Assembly (NCBI GenBank): GCA_902522775.1
Contig: CABYWQ010000004.1
Coordinates: 62,001 to 126,000, forward strand
Length of the DNA: 64,000 nucleotides
From: Eutrophosalina sp902522775
Lineage (GTDB): Bacteria; Bacteroidota; Bacteroidia; Flavobacteriales; Flavobacteriaceae
Reading direction: 5' to 3'
Shown here piece after piece: positions 1 to 7,689 of this stretch; within the stretch, counting starts at the first letter, position 1, and each line of letters opens with the position of its first letter. The notes under the pieces are model-generated. The model worked only from the letters and a program-made list of their open reading frames with translations. It was not told the origin of the DNA and did no database searches. Position numbers and translations under genes: made by a program.

Positions 1-256
1 TATTGGCTAACTGATGATATACATGCTCGTCGTGTGACATGTGTCCACCGCCTTCCTTAGATTCATATTTATTATAATATTCAGAAGATTTATCATGATC
101 TGAGCTGTGTTCATAATCATGATCATGGCTAGCAACCATCTCTTTTGATTCTTCAATATTACTTGGTGCAGAATAGAAACCAAAAGCTATTCCCAACAAT
201 CCTATGATTATCAGAGAAAATGAAAAGATTTTAATTTTTTTTGTTAGTTTAAACAT
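1..256 (-). CDS. actF: ActF, quinone-binding membrane subunit of alternative complex III (partial, 5' part)
   Basis: Only the first 85 codons are inside the window; the gene leaves it at the left edge. The translation from the ATG at 254-256 gives a short basic start, one hydrophobic segment (about residues 9-27), then a linker very rich in His, Asp, Glu and Ser (about 38-80) and the sequence HVYHQLAN. This matches the N terminus of flavobacterial ActF, an NrfD/PsrC-like polytopic protein that is one of the two quinol-site candidates of the Act complex. It follows actE after a 4-nt gap and is the sixth gene of the act operon in the standard order A-B-C-D-E-F. The rest of the protein, including its transmembrane core, cannot be assessed here. 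Confidence 0.82.
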   Translation of the reverse strand, partial: MFKLTKKIKIFSFSLIIIGLLGIAFGFYSAPSNIEESKEMVASHDHDYEHSSDHDKSSEYYNKYESKEGGGHMSHDEHVYHQLAN

Positions 257-260
257 TAAA

Positions 261-806
261 TTATTTTATTAATTCATTTCTTAATTCTAGAACATATTGG
301 GATATTTTCCATCTCTCTTCTTGATTAACTTGGGATGCATGTGAACCCATCAAGTTTATACCATGCATTAAAACATGATATATGCTTCCTTCTGTAATAT
401 CTCTATCTGCATAGCTAGGTATACCTAGAAACTTTTCTCTTTGCATCAAAATTCCTTGACCATCACCTTTTGATCCGTGACATACAGAACAATAAATCTC
501 ATAAAGTTCTTTTCCTTTTTTAATATTTTCATCAGTTTTATCCAAAGGAGATTTTAAATTAGCTTTGGCAAGAGCATATCCCTCATTAGAATCTTCATAT
601 TCATAAGGTTCCCATCCTCTGGATATCGTGCCTACAACTGGTTTTTGAGCCTCAATTCCATTAGAAAAAGCGTCTGATTCATCGTAAGTGCCATAACCGA
701 CAGATTCATACATATTTGGGAAATACTGATAATTTGGCTTAGATGGATCAAAGCAAGAGACTATAGTCAGCAAGGATAATATGTATAAATAATTTAATTT
801 ATTCAT
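261..806 (-). CDS. actE: ActE, monoheme cytochrome c lipoprotein of alternative complex III
   Basis: The product is a 181-residue lipoprotein: a short signal peptide ends in a lipobox with Cys18 (TIVSC), and one class I cytochrome c domain carries the heme motif CSVCH at residues 106-110. A Met-rich region downstream (LMHGINLMGSH) could supply the axial Met. The reading frame is open to 827, but the ATG at 806 is preferred because it puts the signal peptide at the N terminus and overlaps the end of actD by only 8 nt. In the Act complex this subunit is periplasmic and passes electrons towards a downstream cytochrome c or oxidase. The family and neighbours agree, so the assignment is secure; only the exact start is inferred. 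Confidence 0.9.
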   Translation of the reverse strand: MNKLNYLYILSLLTIVSCFDPSKPNYQYFPNMYESVGYGTYDESDAFSNGIEAQKPVVGTISRGWEPYEYEDSNEGYALAKANLKSPLDKTDENIKKGKELYEIYCSVCHGSKGDGQGILMQREKFLGIPSYADRDITEGSIYHVLMHGINLMGSHASQVNQEERWKISQYVLELRNELIK

Positions 807-1329
807 TCTTATTTTCAACAATATCAATTTTAAAAATATCTGTTTTATTAATTTTTGCTTTTAAGTCTTTTTCATTATTGCTAATGGGAATTTGAATTAA
901 AAACTTATCATCGGTTGTTTCCGGAATAGGGTTTTCAGCTTTTTTAAAAGGCCATAATCTACTTCTTAAATAAAAAGTAATTACCATTAGGTGAGCAGTA
1001 AAGAATACGGTTAACTCAAAAATTACTGGAACAAAAGCTGGAATATTTTCAATCAAGCTGAAACTTGGCTTTCCACCAATATTTTGAGGCCAATCAACAA
1101 TCATAATATAATTAATCATTAGTATTCCAAAGGCAAGACCAACACAACCATAAATAAAAGCTGTAATTGCTAATCTTGTTGGTTCTAGTTTTAAAATATG
1201 ATCTAAACCATGCACAGGAAATGGAGTAAAAACATCTTCAATGTATACACCCTCTTTCTTTAGATACTTAACAGCATCCATCAACTTGTCATCATCGTCA
1301 TATATAGCGTGTAAAAATTTATTTGCCAT
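799..1329 (-). CDS. actD: ActD, DUF3341 membrane subunit of alternative complex III
   Basis: The 176-residue protein has a cytoplasmic N-terminal domain with the DUF3341 pattern (HAIYDDDDKLMDAVKYLKK, then FTPFPVHGLD), followed by two hydrophobic hairpin helices at about residues 55-78 and 99-122 and a charged tail. It has no heme or cluster motif. In the Act complex ActD is a two-helix membrane subunit with a structural role. It overlaps actC by 11 nt and actE by 8 nt, which implies translational coupling within the act operon. Confidence 0.9.
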   Translation of the reverse strand: MANKFLHAIYDDDDKLMDAVKYLKKEGVYIEDVFTPFPVHGLDHILKLEPTRLAITAFIYGCVGLAFGILMINYIMIVDWPQNIGGKPSFSLIENIPAFVPVIFELTVFFTAHLMVITFYLRSRLWPFKKAENPIPETTDDKFLIQIPISNNEKDLKAKINKTDIFKIDIVENKNE

Positions 1330-2710
1330 TTTTATCTCTTATTTTTTTATAATTATCACCTGAGGATTTTAGTATCGTTTTAACTTCAGCTTGAGCTATA
1401 ACAGGAAATGTTCTAGCATATAACAAAAATAAAACAAAGAAAAAACCAATAGTTCCTAAGAAAATTCCAATATCAATAAATGATGGTGAGAACATTGTCC
1501 ATGAAGATGGTAAGTAGTCTCTATGTAAAGAAGTTACTATAATAACAAATCTTTCAAACCACATTCCAATATTTACTACAATTGAAATCACAAATGAAAA
1601 AACAATACTTGTTCTAAGTTTTTTAAACCACATTAACTGAGGAGAAAAAACATTACAAGTCATCATAGCCCAATATGCCCACCAATAAGGGCCAGTAGCC
1701 CTATTTAAAAAAGCATATTGTTCATACTCAACGCCTGAATACCAGGCAATAAATAATTCAGTTATATAGGCACAACCTACAATTGAACCTGTAATCATTA
1801 TTACTATATTCATCAACTCAATATGTTGAAGAGTGATGTAATCTTCAAGATTACAAACCTTCCTCATAACGATAAGTAATGTATTAACCATTGCAAAGCC
1901 TGAAAAAATAGCTCCAGCTACAAAATAGGGAGGAAATATTGTAGTGTGCCAACCAGGTATAATAGATGTGGCAAAGTCAAAAGATACAATTGTATGAACA
2001 GATAGAACTAATGGTGTAGCTAACCCAGCTAGGACCAAAGATACTTCCTCAAATCTTTGCCAATCCTTAGCTCTTCCGCTCCATCCAAAACTTACAAGAC
2101 TGTAAATTTTCTTTTGAAAAGGTTTTACAGCTCTATCTCTGATCATTGCAAAATCAGGTAAAAGTCCAGTCCACCAGAAAACCAATGAAACAGTCAAATA
2201 TGTAGATATTGCAAATACATCCCACAATAATGGTGAATTAAAATTAACCCACAATGATCCAAATGTGTTAGGAATTGGAACAATCCAATATGCAAGCCAT
2301 GGTCTTCCCATGTGAATAAGTGGAAACAGACCAGCTTGAATGACAGAAAATATAGTCATAGCTTCAGCAGAGCGATTGATTCCCATTCTCCACTTTTGTC
2401 TAAATAAAAGCAATACAGCTGAAATCAAAGTCCCTGCATGGCCTATTCCTACCCACCATACAAAGTTTGTAATATCCCATGCCCAACCTACAGTTTTATT
2501 TAATCCCCAAACACCAATTCCAGTTGATATTGTATAAATAATACATACAATACCCCACATAAATAATATGAGAGCAATTGAGAAAACAATCCACCACTGC
2601 TTATTGGCATTACCTTCAATTGGTCTAGCAACATCAACAGAGATCTGATGATAAGTTTTATTACCCGTAATTAAAGGCTTTCGAATTGGTGCTTCGTAGT
2701 GAGATGCCAT
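1319..2710 (-). CDS. actC: ActC, NrfD/PsrC-like quinol-binding membrane subunit
   Basis: This 463-residue integral membrane protein has about ten hydrophobic segments and the PsrC/NrfD pattern (for example WWVGIGHAGTLISAVLLL and PLIHMGRPW). It corresponds to ActC, which together with ActF forms the membrane core of alternative complex III and carries a quinol site near the periplasmic side. It contains no heme motifs. The start codon directly follows the actB stop and the 3' end overlaps actD by 11 nt. The length is normal for the family. Confidence 0.93.
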   Translation of the reverse strand: MASHYEAPIRKPLITGNKTYHQISVDVARPIEGNANKQWWIVFSIALILFMWGIVCIIYTISTGIGVWGLNKTVGWAWDITNFVWWVGIGHAGTLISAVLLLFRQKWRMGINRSAEAMTIFSVIQAGLFPLIHMGRPWLAYWIVPIPNTFGSLWVNFNSPLLWDVFAISTYLTVSLVFWWTGLLPDFAMIRDRAVKPFQKKIYSLVSFGWSGRAKDWQRFEEVSLVLAGLATPLVLSVHTIVSFDFATSIIPGWHTTIFPPYFVAGAIFSGFAMVNTLLIVMRKVCNLEDYITLQHIELMNIVIMITGSIVGCAYITELFIAWYSGVEYEQYAFLNRATGPYWWAYWAMMTCNVFSPQLMWFKKLRTSIVFSFVISIVVNIGMWFERFVIIVTSLHRDYLPSSWTMFSPSFIDIGIFLGTIGFFFVLFLLYARTFPVIAQAEVKTILKSSGDNYKKIRDKNGK

Positions 2711-5700
2711 TTATATACTTTTATTTTTATCAATATTTCTAACCTTTGTGTGATAAAACACATTAGGTTTTGTTCCTACATATTCAAGAAGATGATATAC
2801 TCTTTCATCTTGTTTTCTCTTGTAAACTTCGCTTTCTTTATTGTTAATATCTCCAAAATTAAGAGCACCTGTAGAACATGCGGCAGAGCATGCAACAACG
2901 TCATTAAACTCGTTCGCATTAGCTTCCCTACCCTCATTTTTAGCTTTTAGTATAACCGATTGAGTTCCTTGTATACAAAAAGAACATTTTTCCATTACAC
3001 CTCTTGATCTGACAACTACATCTGGATTTAATACCATTTTCCCTAAGTCATCGTTCATATGAAAGTCAAACTCATCATTATTGTTGTACAAAAACCAGTT
3101 AAATCTTCTTACTTTGTAAGGACAATTATTAGCGCAGTATCTTGTTCCAACACATCTGTTGTAAGTCATATGGTTTTGACCTTGTCTACCATGCGCAGAG
3201 GCTGCAACTGGACAAACAGTTTCACAAGGTGCGTGATTACAATGTTGACACATAACTGGTTGAAAAACAACTTGAGGATTTTCACTTGGTTCTTCCATCT
3301 CTCCAAAAACAGATAATGATTCACCAAGTCCAGATATATTTTCTTTCTTTTCGATATCAGAAGAAAATTCTGATTCAGAGGAATAATATCTGTCAATTCT
3401 TAACCAATGCATATCTCTAGATTTTCTAACTTCTTCCTTACCAACTACTGGAACATTATTTTCTGCATGACATGCAATTACGCATGCACCACAACCAGTA
3501 CATGCATTTAAATCTATGGATAAATTAAAATGATGACCTATAGACCTATCAAACTCATTCCAAATATCAACTTCTCTACTGTTAACAGCAGTTTCAATGT
3601 GATTTTTAGAAACCTTCGGTATTGGATTCCAAAATTCTTTATCCTTTGAATTAAATATCTCAAGAGTTGTCTCCTTGATAATATCACCTCTACCCATTAA
3701 AGTATTGTGTAATTGTACACAAGCAAATTCATGAATCTCATAAACTGAAGAAATTTTAACTTTTTGATGTTTAGAAAAACCTTTGTATATCTTAAAAGCA
3801 TTAACTCCAGTTCTCATCTCTTCTTTAACCCCATCACTTCTGCCATAGCCAAAGGCTAATCCTACAGTTCCCCTAGCTTGACCGGGCTGGATGATTACGG
3901 GGGCTTTAATAACTGTATTATCGAGATTGATTTGAGCAAAATTACTATTTAATGCGCCATTGGATTCATTATAATTTTTTAAGCCAATTTCATCAGCATC
4001 AAATTTTGAAACAGTAATATAATTATCCCAAGAAACTCTTGTAAGTGGATCAGGAAACTCTTGTAACCAAGGATTATTTGCCTGCTGGCCATCGCCCATT
4101 CCAATTTTTGAGTATAAAATTAAATCATACCCTTCAGATTTAGATGAGGAAAGTTCAGATGCATATTTACTGTACTTTAAATTGGTAAGATTTGAATTAC
4201 TTTTCTTATCAACTAATCGTTTTTTAACTTTTGAAGAATATACTCCATCATGAAGTGAAGAATTCCAGTATGTTGAGGAGTCAAGAATATTATTTTTCCA
4301 ATTATCTTTTATTCTGTCATAAAATGAATTTTCAGAATCCAACCAGTTCAGTAGACAATCTTCTAACTGCTTAGTATCAAACAATGGCTTTATAGTCGGT
4401 TGAGTTAAGCTAAATTCTCCATTTATGAACTCAAAATCACCCCACGATTCTAGTTGATGAGGTGTTGCAGCAAGGTGAGAACAAAAATTAGCTGTTTCAT
4501 CAATTTTCATTGAAAAACTTACACTAAAATTTAATTTTTTTAATGCTTCGGAAAAAGCATTTGAATTAGATAAAGTGTAACAAGGGTTAACACCATTCAT
4601 TATCAATCCCTTAATTTCTCCTTTATTAATTCTAGTCAAGAAATTATTCATTTTAGAATCACTTCCATTTCTAACTAATGAAACTTTCGATGTACTTTTA
4701 ACATTAGATTTTAATAAGTCATTAATTCTATTTGTGATTATGTGAGCATTCAAATCATCTAATCCACACAATACAACAGATTTTGAAGGGCTTAAAAGTA
4801 ATTGATCATAAACATAGTCTATTTTTTTTGCAAGTTTTTCGGGTACAGATTTTAATGAAATAGAGCTGTCAGAGACTTTTTGATATAAATAAGCCAAAAA
4901 TAGTTTTTGGTCGTCAACTGAAATTGGAATTCTCAGATCTGCATTTGAGCCAGTAATGGATAGATTTGATTCGACTTGTATGTGTTTAGACATTGAAGCT
5001 TTTCCATTCTCTTTATTTGGAATTCTGCCCGTTACATAGTCATGATCATAGTTTGAGCCTTGCCAATCACCTAAAAAATCTGCTCCAATTGAAACAATAC
5101 ACTTTGCATTTTGAAAATCATAATATGGTAAAGCTCTGGTTCCATACATTAACTCATGAGCATCTAATACTGAGGATTCTGAAATAGAGTCATATTCAAT
5201 ATGCTCAACATTTGGATACTTATTTAAAAATTCAGAAATAATTTTTTTACTTGTTGGACTGTTAACTGTTGATGTTAAAAGAACAACCTGCTGATTTAAT
5301 GATTTTAATGAATTTAATTGAGCTTTAATATTTTTATTAAAGTTATTCCAACTTACATCTTCTTTATTGATTGTTGGACCTTGTACTCTTCCACTATCAT
5401 ATAAACTGAGAACAGAAGCATTTAATCTGGCATTTGCATAACCATTATATGATGATAACTTATTGTTATCAATTTTTATTGGTCTTCCTTCTCTAGTTTT
5501 AACAAGAACATTAGCAGAATCATACCCGTCAAATAATGTAGTAGCATAGTAGTTTGAAATACCTGGTATGATTCTATCAGGCTGAACTACATATGGTACA
5601 GATCTATTAACTGGTCCTTCACAACTGGCAAGTACTGCCGCGGTTGTGCTAAAACCTAAATATTTTAGAAAATCTCTCCTGTTAGTTTCAGAATTATTAA

Positions 5701-5830
5701 CAGAGTCATTAGAGAAAATATTTTCATCAACTGGGAGCTTATCAACGAACTCATTGTTCCTGATTTCATCTAAACCATTATTTGGTTTTAATTCAATTTC
5801 GCTTTTCCAATATCTTTTTTCTTGACTCAT
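2711..5830 (-). CDS. actB: ActB, fused molybdopterin-oxidoreductase-like and Fe-S subunit of alternative complex III
   Basis: This 1039-residue protein begins with a twin-arginine-like signal (NRRDFLKYLGF, residues 50-60) that ends near Cys70. The large middle part is the molybdopterin-oxidoreductase-like B1 domain, which in Act complexes carries no molybdenum cofactor. The C-terminal quarter is a ferredoxin-like B2 domain with four cysteine groups: CTGCGACVIAC (about 775), CQHCNHAPCETVC (about 862), CVGTRYCANNCP (about 890-905) and CSFC with CSAAC (about 950 and 980). These would bind three [4Fe-4S] clusters and one [3Fe-4S] cluster. The subunit accepts electrons from quinol and passes them to ActA. 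It starts 12 nt after actA and abuts actC. Confidence 0.95.
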   Translation of the reverse strand: MSQEKRYWKSEIELKPNNGLDEIRNNEFVDKLPVDENIFSNDSVNNSETNRRDFLKYLGFSTTAAVLASCEGPVNRSVPYVVQPDRIIPGISNYYATTLFDGYDSANVLVKTREGRPIKIDNNKLSSYNGYANARLNASVLSLYDSGRVQGPTINKEDVSWNNFNKNIKAQLNSLKSLNQQVVLLTSTVNSPTSKKIISEFLNKYPNVEHIEYDSISESSVLDAHELMYGTRALPYYDFQNAKCIVSIGADFLGDWQGSNYDHDYVTGRIPNKENGKASMSKHIQVESNLSITGSNADLRIPISVDDQKLFLAYLYQKVSDSSISLKSVPEKLAKKIDYVYDQLLLSPSKSVVLCGLDDLNAHIITNRINDLLKSNVKSTSKVSLVRNGSDSKMNNFLTRINKGEIKGLIMNGVNPCYTLSNSNAFSEALKKLNFSVSFSMKIDETANFCSHLAATPHQLESWGDFEFINGEFSLTQPTIKPLFDTKQLEDCLLNWLDSENSFYDRIKDNWKNNILDSSTYWNSSLHDGVYSSKVKKRLVDKKSNSNLTNLKYSKYASELSSSKSEGYDLILYSKIGMGDGQQANNPWLQEFPDPLTRVSWDNYITVSKFDADEIGLKNYNESNGALNSNFAQINLDNTVIKAPVIIQPGQARGTVGLAFGYGRSDGVKEEMRTGVNAFKIYKGFSKHQKVKISSVYEIHEFACVQLHNTLMGRGDIIKETTLEIFNSKDKEFWNPIPKVSKNHIETAVNSREVDIWNEFDRSIGHHFNLSIDLNACTGCGACVIACHAENNVPVVGKEEVRKSRDMHWLRIDRYYSSESEFSSDIEKKENISGLGESLSVFGEMEEPSENPQVVFQPVMCQHCNHAPCETVCPVAASAHGRQGQNHMTYNRCVGTRYCANNCPYKVRRFNWFLYNNNDEFDFHMNDDLGKMVLNPDVVVRSRGVMEKCSFCIQGTQSVILKAKNEGREANANEFNDVVACSAACSTGALNFGDINNKESEVYKRKQDERVYHLLEYVGTKPNVFYHTKVRNIDKNKSI

Positions 5831-5842
5831 TTAATCAATAAT

Positions 5843-7150
5843 TTAATAATGACATTTACCACATTCCAGTCCTCCCATTTGTGCTACAGTTAATTTTTCA
5901 ACTCCATATTTTTTCGAAAGCTCTTCATGAATTTTTGTATAATATTCATTACTTTTTACATTAACCTCAGATTCCCTATGACAATTAATACACCAACCCA
6001 TAGTTAGAGAAGAGTGCTGATAAACAATTTCCATTTCCTCAATAGGACCATGGCATTCTTTGCAATCAATACCCCCAACATTAACATGTTGTGAGTGATT
6101 GAAATACACAAAATCTGGAAGATTATGAATCCTAACCCACTTTACAGGTTCAGTGTCTCCAGTGTAAGTTCTGCTTTCTTCATCCCAACCGACAGCTTTA
6201 TATAATTTTTTTATCTCGTTTGTATAAAATTCTTTGGTATACCCTTTTTCGAGATCCTCTTCGCCATTGTACTCAGCAATATTTTGATGACAATTCATAC
6301 AAACATTTAAGGATGGTATTCCTGAATGCTTCGATGATCTAACCGATGAGTGACAATATTGACATTCGATTTGATTAGCTCCAGAATGAATTTTGTGTGA
6401 GTAATGAATTGGTTGCACTGGCATATAACCCTGATCAATACCTATTTGCATCATCCAACCATATGCAAAATATGCACTAGATAAAAGAAACGCAATAACT
6501 GAACAAAAGACCAAAAATTGATTTTTAATGAAAAGCTTCCATACTGGAACTTTAAATAATGGTTTAGGATCTTCAAACTTAACACCATTTTTTATTGCTA
6601 TGGCTTTCAGTGTTTTATTAACCATGAACAGCATGGTTAAAAGAATACAAAGAACTAAAATCAAAATAGCCAAAACAATATCAGTTGAGACAGACCCCGC
6701 TGTTGGAGCTTGAGCTGATGGCACTGCTGTGGAAGCTACAGCAACAGGTTCAGGGACGTAATCAGTGTAAGCCAAAATATTGTCAATATCCATATTTGAA
6801 AGTTGTGGAAAAGCATTCATTGCAGCTTTATTCCATTCTTCCCAAATCGCAACTGCCCTTTCATCACCAGATTTAATCATTGCATTACTATTCTTGATCC
6901 AAGTATATAACCACTCCTTTTCGTATTTAGCTGAAACACCAGCAAGTGCAGGACCTATTAGGTTTTTATTTAACTTATGACAAGCAGCACAATTTGCATT
7001 AAATAAAGATTTCCCTTTTGCAATATCTACTTCTTGAGAAAAAGAATTAAATGAAAAAGAAAAAATAAGAATTACAAGCGCAAAAAATCTAGAGACAGTA
7101 AGTTTCTTAAAAGATTGACTTAAGTTTTTGTTTTTATTAGTTTCCAACAA
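5843..7150 (-). CDS. actA: ActA, multiheme cytochrome c subunit with an extra N-terminal cytochrome domain
   Basis: The 435-residue protein has an N-terminal signal/anchor (about 17-38) and then a small class I cytochrome c domain with CAACH at residues 54-58. An Ala/Pro/Val linker follows, then two hydrophobic segments (about 157-177 and 210-231), and a C-terminal domain with five more heme motifs: CQYCH 263, CMNCH 284, CKECH 363, CINCH 387 and CGKCH 430. The C-terminal part is the classical pentaheme ActA. The first motif adds a sixth potential heme. It is the first gene of the act operon, with a TATTTTTG promoter element upstream. The protein sits on the periplasmic side and relays electrons from ActB. 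Confidence 0.94.
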   Translation of the reverse strand: MLETNKNKNLSQSFKKLTVSRFFALVILIFSFSFNSFSQEVDIAKGKSLFNANCAACHKLNKNLIGPALAGVSAKYEKEWLYTWIKNSNAMIKSGDERAVAIWEEWNKAAMNAFPQLSNMDIDNILAYTDYVPEPVAVASTAVPSAQAPTAGSVSTDIVLAILILVLCILLTMLFMVNKTLKAIAIKNGVKFEDPKPLFKVPVWKLFIKNQFLVFCSVIAFLLSSAYFAYGWMMQIGIDQGYMPVQPIHYSHKIHSGANQIECQYCHSSVRSSKHSGIPSLNVCMNCHQNIAEYNGEEDLEKGYTKEFYTNEIKKLYKAVGWDEESRTYTGDTEPVKWVRIHNLPDFVYFNHSQHVNVGGIDCKECHGPIEEMEIVYQHSSLTMGWCINCHRESEVNVKSNEYYTKIHEELSKKYGVEKLTVAQMGGLECGKCHY

Positions 7151-7176
7151 TTAAAAAATTGCTTGATTTTAGAATA

Positions 7177-7203
7177 CAAAAATAATAAACAATAATCAGA
7201 CAA
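7177..7203 (-). promoter_or_regulatory. Predicted promoter of the act operon
   Basis: On the minus strand the element TATTTTTG (7184 to 7177) fits the flavobacterial -7 consensus TAnnTTTG. A TTG lies at 7203-7201 with a 16-nt spacer, one base shorter than the usual 17-23. The -7 element ends 26 nt before the actA start codon. It lies in the 164-nt divergent region between actA and the SPOR gene. Confidence 0.5.
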
Positions 7204-7300
7204 AAAATATATTTTGAATCTATTTTTCAATTTTTAACATTTCTAAATAATCATAATACTATGTTAAAAAAAAACAATAATTTCTTTCATACTAAAGGAC

Positions 7301-7308
7301 TATATTTG
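7301..7308 (+). promoter_or_regulatory. -7 element for the SPOR protein gene
   Basis: TATATTTG matches TAnnTTTG exactly and stands 6 nt before the ATG at 7315. No TTG at the correct spacing is visible upstream. If transcription starts about 7 nt after this element, the mRNA would have essentially no leader. Confidence 0.4.
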
Positions 7309-7314
7309 TTGTTA

Positions 7315-7689
7315 ATGAATAAAAATATATTGAGCATTTTTTTGATGTTTTTTTATTGTTTAACACACTCTCAAATTGACCAATTTAATTTGATAAAAAA
7401 CTCTAAATTCGATAGCCTGCTCAGTATTAAAAAACAGGTTGATAAAAAATTATTTGACAAAAATTATTATTCGATACAGGTTTTTAGTGGAAGTTATAAT
7501 TTGGCAGACTCCATTTCAACATTAGTAACTGAAAAATACTCAGTTGACAGTACATTTTTTTATTTTGAAACTCCAAACTACAAGGTTCGGGTTGGAAAAT
7601 TTAAGTCTAGAATTGTTGCAGAAAAAAAATTAAGAGAGATTAAAAAAATATTTAAATCTGCATTTATATTTAAACCAAAAGTCAACTAA
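7315..7689 (+). CDS. SPOR-domain protein, exported
   Basis: Starting at the ATG at 7315, this 124-residue protein has a hydrophobic signal peptide (MNKNILSIFLMFFYCLTHSQ). The C-terminal half fits the SPOR fold, beginning YSIQVFSGSYNLADS and ending with a repeated strand-helix around YKVRVGKFKSRIVAEKKL. SPOR domains bind denuded peptidoglycan glycan strands. The frame is open to 7261, but that start would put charged residues before the signal peptide. The gene converges on infB and their ends abut. An SPOR gene between infB and the act operon is a common flavobacterial arrangement. Confidence 0.75.
   Translation: MNKNILSIFLMFFYCLTHSQIDQFNLIKNSKFDSLLSIKKQVDKKLFDKNYYSIQVFSGSYNLADSISTLVTEKYSVDSTFFYFETPNYKVRVGKFKSRIVAEKKLREIKKIFKSAFIFKPKVN

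Noticed and set aside
2711..5830. ActB as a molybdenum-dependent oxidoreductase
   Set aside because: The gene lies in a complete act operon, and the B1 domain of ActB is known to have lost the cofactor; no dedicated molybdopterin genes are near.
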